A DNA stretch of 7,802 bases. It comes from an uncultured bacterium. Its GTDB lineage: Bacteria > Chloroflexota > Anaerolineae > JACIWP01. The stretch is taken from assembly GCA_903872005.1 (NCBI GenBank), contig CAIQJD010000714.1, positions 1 through 7,802 on the forward strand. The letters run 5' to 3'. Of this stretch, positions 1-5,181 are shown piece after piece. A program made the position numbers and the translations under genes. Under the pieces are notes generated by a model. The model searched no databases, had not been told where the DNA came from, and worked only from the letters and a program-made list of their open reading frames with translations. How positions within the stretch are numbered: position 1 is the first letter of the stretch; every line of letters begins with the position of its first letter.

Positions 1-303
1 CGGCGTTGGCGCCGGCGCCAGCAGCGGGCCAATCTCCTGCTCTCGGAGCGGAACCTCGCGCGGTTGCACGGCGAAGCGCACCTCGACCGAGCGTTCCATG
101 ACGCCGGCGAGGGTGCGCTTAATCAAGCCCATCAGCCGGTTCTCCAACCACTCTTTGGCGAAGTTGGTGCGTACGGCAACGATGAAAAGACCGTCCTCAT
201 ACGATGAGACGGAGGTTTCTTTAACCCAGGTATCGAATGTCGCGCGGGTCATCTGCAATTGCATCTCACCCAACGCGGCCTGCCAGGCTTCATAGGGGTT
301 CAT
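1..303 (-). CDS. dnaA: Chromosomal replication initiator DnaA, N-terminal part (runs off left edge)
   Basis: The minus strand from 303 encodes 101 residues with no stop, beginning MNPYEAWQAALGEMQ and continuing through FDTWVKE (about residues 23-29) and NFAKEWLENR (about 47-56). This is the pattern of DnaA domain I (helicase-loading and self-association domain), including the conserved Trp after the first helices and the 'FxxxWLEnr' segment. The last visible residues (PLLAPAPTP) are Pro/Ala-rich, as expected of the variable linker domain II. The AAA+ and DNA-binding domains lie outside the window. The start is set by ATG at 303-301 with an AGAGGA ribosome site (complement of 309-314) five bases upstream. 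DnaA binds DnaA boxes at the origin and opens it. Two consensus boxes lie upstream at 681-704, which supports the call independently. Confidence 0.93.
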   Translation of the reverse strand, partial: MNPYEAWQAALGEMQLQMTRATFDTWVKETSVSSYEDGLFIVAVRTNFAKEWLENRLMGLIKRTLAGVMERSVEVRFAVQPREVPLREQEIGPLLAPAPTP

Positions 304-502
304 CAGAATCCTCTTCCGAACTCGGTTGCTTCACAGCGCGCCGAACCAGATCGCAAGCATCTGATTGGGGGCGCGCACCATCCATCTATCCGCCGGCGCG
401 TTCTCCGAGCGCGCCGATAGCGCGCGAAAGGAACGGTGTGTGCTCAGAACGTTGTAAGAAGACGAACTTGCTACGATGTGGGATAACCCAACGACGGGTG
501 AA

Positions 503-527
503 TAGAGCGTGTAAGGGGTACGCTCTA
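503..527. repeat. Small inverted repeat in the dnaA leader
   Basis: TAGAGCGT (503-510) and ACGCTCTA (520-527) are perfect 8-bp complementary arms around a 9-base loop. If dnaA is transcribed from the promoter at 581-610, this hairpin would sit in the 5' untranslated leader about 200 bases before the start codon. No run of T follows on either strand, so it does not look like a terminator. Its function is unknown. Confidence 0.35.
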
Positions 528-580
528 CGCTGGCAGGCCGCAGATCCTGCGCAGCGCCACATCGTTTCCTATCAAGAGTC

Positions 581-610
581 ATTGTAGCAGACCGGCCCGT
601 TTTTGGCAAC
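581..610 (-). promoter_or_regulatory. Candidate dnaA promoter (extended -10)
   Basis: On the minus strand TTGCCA (complement of 605-610) is followed after 18 bases by TACAAT (complement of 581-586). A TG one base before the -10 gives TGCTACAAT, an extended -10. Each hexamer matches the sigma-70 consensus at five of six positions. Transcription would start near 574 and give dnaA a leader of about 270 bases, which is long but not unusual. The DnaA boxes lie about 70 bp upstream, which fits autoregulation. No better minus-strand promoter was seen between here and the gene. Confidence 0.5.
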
Positions 611-674
611 CCCTCCCGGCCTGACCGGCCCCGCAAACTGATGGCCGGCGTGAAACCCGGTAGGCCGCTCTGTG

Positions 675-710
675 GGCCGGTTATCCACAAGCCGTTGTGG
701 ATAACCGGCC
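675..710. promoter_or_regulatory. Two consensus DnaA boxes in a perfect inverted repeat
   Basis: TTATCCACA at 681-689 and its complement TGTGGATAA at 696-704 are exact matches to the DnaA box consensus TTATNCACA, facing each other. The symmetry extends beyond the boxes: 675-690 and 695-710 are perfect 16-base arms separated by the four bases GCCG. The pair lies about 370 bp upstream of the dnaA start. DnaA bound here could take part in origin opening, dnaA autorepression, or both. A 36-base perfect inverted repeat could also extrude as a cruciform. Confidence 0.85.
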
Positions 711-755
711 TCTGTCCACTAGCAGTATGCGCCGGTCGGCGCTCCGGCGCAGCCG

Positions 756-792
756 AATCTTAAAATCATGGCGCGGGCGCAATTTTAAGATT
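756..792. repeat. AT-rich inverted repeat, possible unwinding element or operator
   Basis: AATCTTAAAAT (756-766) and ATTTTAAGATT (782-792) are perfect 11-bp arms around a 15-base GC-rich spacer. The arms are strikingly AT-rich in an otherwise GC-rich region. The element lies about 46 bp from the DnaA boxes, so it may be the easily melted part of an origin. The dyad shape and spacing also fit a binding site for a dimeric regulator of the downstream operon. The sequence alone does not decide between these. Confidence 0.5.
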
Positions 793-805
793 AGACTTTG
801 GCCCG

Positions 806-847
806 GTAGCCGGCGAAAAAGGGCCTTGCCGGCTTGTAGCCGGCGAA
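806..847. repeat. 12-bp direct repeat upstream of the -35 box
   Basis: GTAGCCGGCGAA occurs at 806-817 and again at 836-847, a 30-bp offset close to three helical turns. The second copy abuts the TTGACG -35 hexamer at 848. This placement would suit a pair of regulator sites on one face of the helix. The core GCCGGC is very frequent in this DNA, so part of the match could be compositional. Confidence 0.4.
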
Positions 848-876
848 TTGACGCCCGGCCGCGCTCACGGTATACT
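848..876 (+). promoter_or_regulatory. Near-consensus sigma-70 promoter for the HAD/yabN/DUF951 operon
   Basis: TTGACG (848-853) is followed by a 17-base spacer and TATACT (871-876). Both hexamers match the consensus at five of six positions and the spacing is ideal. The predicted start near 883 leaves a leader of about 14 bases that contains the GAGGA ribosome site (885-889). This is the strongest promoter-like sequence in the window. Confidence 0.8.
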
Positions 877-896
877 CGCGGGCAGAGGAATGACCC

Positions 897-1805
897 ATGT
901 CTTCTGCGCCGACAATCCTACGTATCCTCTTTGACTATGACGGCACGCTGACCTACGAAGAAGCGCAGGCCGATGCCCTGCGCCAGCGTTCTCTGGACGT
1001 TCTGGCCCAGGATATCTTGCGGACGCCGCGCGCCGGCCTGGAAGCGGCCTACTGGGAGACGCAGCGCCGCCTGCTGGCCGAGCCGGCGCGGCATGGCTGG
1101 ATGGTGGGCGGCCAGATGGCGGCCTATTGCGACGAAGGCGCTTTCTTGCTTAACACAGCGGTCATGCAGGCGTTGCTGGGCAGTGCGCCGGCAGCCCGCG
1201 CGGCCCTGGCGCAACGCTTCGCCGGCGCAGCCGAGCCGATTCAGGAGTGCGTCAACTGGCTCTTTCACAGCTTCACGTCCGATCTGCCGGTCGCCTGGCG
1301 GCCGGCTACCGATGCGACCTTGCGCTGGCTCCTGGCGCTCCCCGGCGTCGAGACGGTCGTCTTGACCAACTCCAAAGGCGATAAGGTGGCGCGCCGGCTG
1401 GCAGAGGCCGGCCTGCCGCTCTTGCCGTTGGACGCGGCGGCGCCGGCTGCCGGCCGCATCCGCATCCTGGGCGATGTGCGCCAGTATGACATGGACGCGG
1501 AGAACCTGCCCGGCTTGCCGGCCGCGCTATGGGCCGGCGACCGCCCGCTGGACTTGCGCCGGCCGACCTACTACCGCGCCTTGTTGCGCCAGCGTGCTGA
1601 TACGCGCCATCTCTGGGTGGTCGCCGATGGGCTTTCATTGGCCGGCGCGTTGCCCCTGGCGCTGGGCATCCCGTTCTTCCTGGCGCGCGCGGCGTATACG
1701 CCGGCCTGGGCGGCCGATGGCGTGATGGCGCAGCCGGCCGGCGGCATCCTGGACGATCTGGCGCAATTGCAAGAACACGTACAACATCTGCTGGAGGCGA
1801 TATGA
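897..1805 (+). CDS. HAD-superfamily hydrolase-like protein, substrate unknown
   Basis: This is a 302-residue protein. HAD motif I is clear near the N-terminus: FDYDGTLT (residues 12-19), with D13 as nucleophile and D15 as acid/base. Motif II fits VVLTNS (154-159). A helical cap region fills residues about 25-140. The usual motif III 'KPxP' segment appears as RRPTYYRALL (221-230), with Arg in place of Lys. Motif IV reads VVADGLSLAGALPLALGIPF (241-260): it keeps one Asp (D244) but lacks the second acidic residue normally found four or five positions later. It is therefore either an unusual phosphatase or one with reduced or altered activity. ATG 897 was chosen because GAGGA lies seven bases upstream. 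The stop overlaps the next start as ATGA, so translation is probably coupled to the TP-methylase/MazG gene. The protein is probably cytoplasmic, with no signal peptide. Confidence 0.8.
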   Translation: MSSAPTILRILFDYDGTLTYEEAQADALRQRSLDVLAQDILRTPRAGLEAAYWETQRRLLAEPARHGWMVGGQMAAYCDEGAFLLNTAVMQALLGSAPAARAALAQRFAGAAEPIQECVNWLFHSFTSDLPVAWRPATDATLRWLLALPGVETVVLTNSKGDKVARRLAEAGLPLLPLDAAAPAAGRIRILGDVRQYDMDAENLPGLPAALWAGDRPLDLRRPTYYRALLRQRADTRHLWVVADGLSLAGALPLALGIPFFLARAAYTPAWAADGVMAQPAGGILDDLAQLQEHVQHLLEAI

Positions 1806-3172
1806 CTATCGTGATTGTGGGGATGGGGCCAGGCGACCCGGAACTCTTGACGCGTCAGGCCGATGCCATTTTGCGCCGGGCCGGCGTCATCTATGCGCGC
1901 ACCGGCCGGCATGAGGTCTGCGACGCCCTGCGCGATGCCGGCGTCACGCTACGCACCTTCGATGCGGTCTATGAGCAGGGAGACGATCTGGCGGCGGTCT
2001 ACGCCGAAGTGGCGCGCCGGCTGATTGCCCTGGACGATCAGGAGGCCGGCCGCGCGGACATCGTCTACGCCGTGCCCGGCCATCCCCGGGTCGGTGAGGC
2101 GACCACGGCGTTGTTGTGCGCCTGGGCGCAGGAAGCCGGCCGTTCGGTGCGCCTGGTGGATGGGTTGACTTTCATCGAGCCGGCGCTGGCCCTGGCCGGC
2201 GCGGACGCCCTGGCCGACAGCCTGCAAATCGCCGCCGCGCACGCCCTGATCCGCGCCCCGTTCCCGGCTCTGGACGCCGACCGGCCGGCGCTGATCGCCG
2301 CTGTGGAAAGCCGCGAAGTCGCCGGCGACCTGAAATTGACCCTGGGCGCGCTCTACCCCGACCAGCACGGCGTCCTCTTAATCTATGCGCCGGGGACGCC
2401 CGATGCCGCGCCGCGCCGCATCCCGCTCTTCGAGCTGGATCGGCAGGGCGGCTTTGATCATCAGACCTGTCTCTATCTGCCGGCGCTGGCCGGCGCCGGC
2501 TCGTGGCTGGGACTGCAAGCCATCGTGGCGCAATTGCGCGCCCCCGACGGTTGCCCCTGGGATCGCGAGCAGACCCATCGCACCCTGCGGGCGCATCTGC
2601 TGGATGAAACCTACGAGGTCCTCGATGCGCTGGATCGCGAAGACGCAGACGATCTGCGCGGCGAGCTGGGCGACCTGGCGTTGCAGATCGCCCTGCATTG
2701 CCAGATTGCCCTGGAAGAGGGGGACTTCATCCCCGGCGAGGTCTTTGCCGGCATCATGGCCAAGCTGCGCCGGCGCCATCCCCACGTCTTCGGCGATGTG
2801 AAAGTGGCCGATTCTGGCGAGGTGTTGGTCAACTGGGAGGAGATCAAGCGCCAGGAGCGCGGGGCCAGCGACCATCGCCGGCAATTTGAGGGCATCCCGA
2901 CCAGTCTGCCGGCCCTGGCCCAGGCTTTGGCCTATCAGGAGCGGGCAGCCCGCGTGGGCCGCGCGCCCGAAGCCGGCGCCGACCTGGCCGCTTTGTGCGC
3001 CGGCCTGGGCAGCGCGCCGGCTTCGGGGGCCGGGGACGAAGCCGCCTGGGGCGATCTCCTCTTCGCCGCCGTGGATGCGGCGCGCCGGCGCGGCGTGAAC
3101 CCGGAGAGCGCGCTGCGCGAAGCCAATGCCCGCTTCGCGGCGCGCTTTGCGGCCGGCCAGGAGACCTCCTGA
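1802..3172 (+). CDS. TP-methylase / MazG fusion protein (YabN type), NTP pyrophosphohydrolase
   Basis: This 456-residue protein has two recognisable parts. Residues 1-225 look like a SAM-dependent tetrapyrrole methylase: [12 protein letters not shown] (6-17), YAVPGHP (89-95) and [11 protein letters not shown] (119-129). Residues 235-355 are a MazG domain, starting at CPWDREQTH (251-259). Its metal-binding helices are D268-E269-x-x-E272 and E288-x-x-D291, and RRHPHVFGD follows at 324-332. A second MazG half is recognisable at about 366-453 ([19 protein letters not shown], then [15 protein letters not shown]) but lacks the acidic metal ligands. The layout matches Bacillus YabN, about 490 residues. 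MazG proteins hydrolyse NTPs to NMP and pyrophosphate, removing non-canonical or excess nucleotides. The methylase substrate in these fusions is unknown. GGAGG (1793-1797) lies just before ATG 1802, and the gene overlaps the HAD gene by four bases. Confidence 0.9.
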   Translation: MTIVIVGMGPGDPELLTRQADAILRRAGVIYARTGRHEVCDALRDAGVTLRTFDAVYEQGDDLAAVYAEVARRLIALDDQEAGRADIVYAVPGHPRVGEATTALLCAWAQEAGRSVRLVDGLTFIEPALALAGADALADSLQIAAAHALIRAPFPALDADRPALIAAVESREVAGDLKLTLGALYPDQHGVLLIYAPGTPDAAPRRIPLFELDRQGGFDHQTCLYLPALAGAGSWLGLQAIVAQLRAPDGCPWDREQTHRTLRAHLLDETYEVLDALDREDADDLRGELGDLALQIALHCQIALEEGDFIPGEVFAGIMAKLRRRHPHVFGDVKVADSGEVLVNWEEIKRQERGASDHRRQFEGIPTSLPALAQALAYQERAARVGRAPEAGADLAALCAGLGSAPASGAGDEAAWGDLLFAAVDAARRRGVNPESALREANARFAARFAAGQETS

Positions 3173-3173
3173 G

Positions 3174-3395
3174 ATGACCAACGCCGGCGAGCCGCCCGAA
3201 ATCCGTCTGGGGCAGAAGGTGCAATTACGCAAGGCGCATCCTTGCGGCTCGGATCGCTGGGAAGTGGTGCGCCTGGGCGCAGATATCGGGCTGCGCTGCC
3301 TGGGGTGCAGCCGGCGCGTCCTGTTGCCGCGCGGCGAGTTCCTCAAGCGGGTCAAACGCTGGCTGGAAGAGGATCAAGGGCGGGGATCGGAGTAG
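3174..3395 (+). CDS. DUF951 family small protein
   Basis: This is a 73-residue protein with the DUF951 pattern: [20 protein letters not shown] (12-31), then [20 protein letters not shown] (33-52) and a basic C-terminal helix. Conserved cysteines are C24 in HPCG and C42/C45 in CLGC, which suggests metal binding. The function is not known. The start at ATG 3174 lies one base after the stop of the TP-methylase/MazG gene, with GGAG at 3160-3163. A longer frame from 3126 overlaps that gene and adds 16 residues unlike the family, so I rejected it. Bacillus YyzM, a member of this family, is also encoded close to the chromosomal origin, which agrees with the setting here. It is probably the last gene of the operon. 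Confidence 0.88.
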   Translation: MTNAGEPPEIRLGQKVQLRKAHPCGSDRWEVVRLGADIGLRCLGCSRRVLLPRGEFLKRVKRWLEEDQGRGSE

Positions 3396-3432
3396 CATCG
3401 CCCCTTGTGGGCGTTCTGGCGCCTTTCTGAGG

Positions 3433-3459
3433 CTCTGCGCCCTCTGTGCCCCTGCGGTG
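3433..3459. repeat. 9-bp periodic tract (CTCTGCGCC type)
   Basis: Three consecutive 9-base units, CTCTGCGCC (3433-3441), CTCTGTGCC (3442-3450) and CCTGCGGTG (3451-3459), lie between DUF951 and the glgA promoter. Similar 'CTCTGcG…CTCTGtG…CTGCGGTG' tracts are, from memory, a common dispersed intergenic element in environmental bacterial genomes. No function is known. The third unit is divergent. Confidence 0.4.
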
Positions 3460-3508
3460 GGTCAATGGGGCGGACTTTGACATTGTCCCGGTAGGCGTGT
3501 GGCTATTC

Positions 3509-3536
3509 TTGCCGGGCGCGGAAATCGTGCTATACT
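3509..3536 (+). promoter_or_regulatory. glgA promoter, extended -10
   Basis: TTGCCG (3509-3514) is followed after 16 bases by TATACT (3531-3536), with TG one base upstream of the -10 (TGCTATACT). This strong extended -10 compensates for a four-of-six -35. The predicted start falls at about 3542-3544, giving glgA a leader of about 75 bases. The promoter means glgA need not depend on the upstream operon. Confidence 0.65.
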
Positions 3537-3543
3537 TCACAGG

Positions 3544-3600
3544 ATGATCGCCCCGGGGGCGGCAAGCTGCGAGATCATGAAGCAGAATGAAGCAGAATGA
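3544..3600 (+). CDS. Possible leader peptide upstream of glgA (18 codons)
   Basis: An ATG at 3544 opens an 18-codon frame, MIAPGAASCEIMKQNEAE, ending with TGA at 3598-3600. The ATG falls almost exactly where transcription should begin from TATACT 3531-3536, so it could be translated as a leaderless message. No ribosome site precedes it. A second in-frame ATG at 3577 is in the first repeat unit. This is a weak call: a frame of this length can occur by chance. It is kept because of its position at the predicted transcript start. Confidence 0.2.
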   Translation: MIAPGAASCEIMKQNEAE

Positions 3601-3607
3601 AGCAGAA
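3577..3607 (+). repeat. Three tandem copies of a 10-bp unit before glgA
   Basis: ATGAAGCAGA is repeated perfectly at 3577-3586, 3587-3596 and 3597-3606, with one further base at 3607. Because the unit is 10 bp, the three ATGs fall in three different reading frames. The array runs into the AAGGA ribosome site (3606-3610) of glgA. The second ATG opens an 11-codon frame whose TGA (3620-3622) overlaps the glgA ATG. Copy number could vary by slipped-strand replication and change the leader. Confidence 0.85.
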
Positions 3608-3618
3608 GGAAGTGCAAT

Positions 3619-5124
3619 ATGACGACTTCAGACGCTCTCAAAATCCTGCTCCTCTCCGCCGAGGTAGCGCCCTTTGCCAAGACCGGCGGCGTGGCCGATG
3701 TGGCCGGCTCCTTGCCCAAGTCCCTGCGCGCTCTGGGCCACGATGTCCGCGTCGCCATGCCGCGCTATGGGCGCGTCGGCGTGGAGAAGTTCAACCTGAC
3801 GCGCCGGCTGGAGAAATATCCGGTCAAGATGGGCGACGACGAGCAGCCGGCCGAGCTATACGAGGGGCGCATCGGCGCCAGCACGCCGGTCTACTTCGTC
3901 GAGAATGCGCGCTACTATGATCGCGAAGGCATCTACATGTACCCCGACGATGCCGAGCGCTTCATCTTCTTCTGTCGCGCCGTGCTCGAAGCCTTGCCGC
4001 GCCTGGGCTGGAAGCCGGACATCATCCACTGCCACGACTGGCACACGGCCATCGTGCCCAACTGGCTCAAGACGATCTACGCCGACGCCGAATACCTGCG
4101 CTGGGTCGCCTCGGTCTACACCATCCACAACCTGGCCTATCAGGGCATCTACGGCTATCGCGTCCTGGAGATCGCCGGCATTGACGAGCTGGGCTTCATC
4201 GCGCACCCGCAGATGCAAGACCTGGCCGAGGTGGTGGATTTCATGGGGCGCGGCATCTACTTCGCCGATGTGGTCAATACGGTCAGCGAACGCTACGCCC
4301 AGGAGATCCTCACCCCCGAATATGGCGAGCGGCTCGATCCCCTGCTACGCGACCGGCGCGACCGGCTGTATGGCATCCTCAACGGCATTGACACCGTGGC
4401 CTTCAATCCGGCCACGGACCCGTACATCGTCTCGCATTTCGACGCCAATCATCTGGAAAGCCGGCCGGCCAACAAAGAGGCGCTGCAACGCGAGGCCGGC
4501 CTGGCCGTCGCGCCGCGCGCCCCGCTCATTGGCGTCGTCTCGCGCCTGGCCGACCAGAAGGGCTTCGATCTCCTGACCGGGATGATCGAGCCGCTCTTGA
4601 ACAACCTGACGGCGCAGATCGTGATCCTCGGCACCGGCGAACAGAAGTATCACGAGGCCCTCAGCGCGCTGGCCAAACGACGCCCGGATCGGCTGGCCGT
4701 CTTCTTGACCTTCAATGCGTCGCTGGCCCAACGCATCTACGCCGGCTCCGACATGTTCCTGATGCCGTCGCGCTTTGAGCCGTGCGGCCTGGGGCAGATG
4801 ATCGCCATGCGCTACGGCAGCGTCCCCATCGTGCGCGCCGCCGGCGGCCTGGCCGATACGGTGCATGACTTCGACCCGTTGACCGATCAGGGCAACGGCT
4901 TCTCGTTCGAGGCGTATGATCCGATGGCGCTTTACACGTCCATGGTGCGCGCCGCTGAGACCTACCGGCATGACGACTCGTGGCGCCGGCTGATGTTGCG
5001 CGGCATGTTGGCCGATTTTTCCTGGGATACGTCGGCGCGCAAATACGTGGACCTGTATCGCCGGGCGCTGGCTTCGCTCGGCGAGCGCCGCGATTTGGAG
5101 CAGTATCGCATCCGCTCAGCATAG
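3619..5124 (+). CDS. glgA: Glycogen synthase (ADP-glucose type, GT5)
   Basis: This 501-residue protein is close to the family's usual length of about 480. It transfers glucose from a nucleotide sugar (ADP-glucose in classical GlgA) to the end of an alpha-1,4-glucan in the cytoplasm. The N-terminal Rossmann domain begins ILLLSAEVAPFAKTGGVADV (9-28), with K21 of the KTGG donor loop. HCHDWHTA (137-144), TIHNLAYQG (168-176) and GILNGID (252-258) follow. The C-terminal domain has SRLADQKG (308-315), with the catalytic R309 and K314, and SRFEPCGLGQ (384-393) with E387. All expected catalytic residues are present. About 15 extra residues follow the last helix. ATG 3619 has AAGGA eight bases upstream, placed at the end of the 10-bp repeats. 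It has its own promoter. The next gene in the same direction is a GalT-like protein that may handle a related sugar nucleotide. Confidence 0.96.
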   Translation: MTTSDALKILLLSAEVAPFAKTGGVADVAGSLPKSLRALGHDVRVAMPRYGRVGVEKFNLTRRLEKYPVKMGDDEQPAELYEGRIGASTPVYFVENARYYDREGIYMYPDDAERFIFFCRAVLEALPRLGWKPDIIHCHDWHTAIVPNWLKTIYADAEYLRWVASVYTIHNLAYQGIYGYRVLEIAGIDELGFIAHPQMQDLAEVVDFMGRGIYFADVVNTVSERYAQEILTPEYGERLDPLLRDRRDRLYGILNGIDTVAFNPATDPYIVSHFDANHLESRPANKEALQREAGLAVAPRAPLIGVVSRLADQKGFDLLTGMIEPLLNNLTAQIVILGTGEQKYHEALSALAKRRPDRLAVFLTFNASLAQRIYAGSDMFLMPSRFEPCGLGQMIAMRYGSVPIVRAAGGLADTVHDFDPLTDQGNGFSFEAYDPMALYTSMVRAAETYRHDDSWRRLMLRGMLADFSWDTSARKYVDLYRRALASLGERRDLEQYRIRSA

Positions 5125-5126
5125 CT

Positions 5127-5154
5127 CCGCAGACCGCGCCGGCGCGGTCTGCGG
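5127..5154. terminator. Perfect 28-bp palindrome after glgA
   Basis: Bases 5127-5140 and 5141-5154 are perfect 14-bp complementary arms with no spacer, very GC-rich, starting two bases after the glgA stop. In RNA they would form a very stable hairpin. No T-run follows on the plus strand, so it is not a classical intrinsic terminator. It may pause or partly terminate transcription, protect the glgA message 3' end, or be a dimeric protein site. It also sits 10 bases before the ribosome site of the next gene and so could reduce its expression relative to glgA. Confidence 0.5.
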
Positions 5155-5181
5155 TAATACCAACAGGAGGTCTGCGTCATC

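Larger units (their letters stand above)
304..896. other. Gene-free origin / divergent promoter region
   Basis: This is the 593-base stretch between the divergent dnaA and HAD-hydrolase genes. The reading frames across it are short or lack family-like sequence, and I see no convincing protein in it. It carries in order a GC-rich dnaA leader with a small hairpin (503-527), a candidate dnaA promoter (581-610), paired DnaA boxes (675-710), an AT-rich inverted repeat (756-792), a 12-bp direct repeat (806-847) and a plus-strand promoter (848-876). The combination of dnaA adjacency, DnaA boxes and an AT-rich tract suggests oriC. Only two strong boxes are visible, so it could instead be only a dnaA autoregulation site with the main origin on the far side of dnaA. 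Confidence 0.6.

Noticed and set aside
477..486. Extra DnaA box on the minus strand (TTATCCCACA)
   Set aside because: It has an extra C within the 9-mer, so only six positions match in register. It is too weak to claim.
3126..3173. N-terminal extension of the DUF951 gene
   Set aside because: It lies wholly inside the preceding coding sequence, and the family starts near the ATG at 3174, which has its own ribosome site.
2378..3355. 325-codon minus-strand frame
   Set aside because: It is antisense to the MazG domain and DUF951, which are clearly recognised. It shows no motif of its own.
3399..3413. Possible terminator after DUF951 (CGCCC…GGGCG)
   Set aside because: The stem is only five base pairs and no T-run follows.
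3477..3509. Perfect -35 TTGACA upstream of glgA as a second promoter
   Set aside because: No acceptable -10 lies at 16-18 bases. The best candidate, TATTCT (3504-3509), is 21 bases away.
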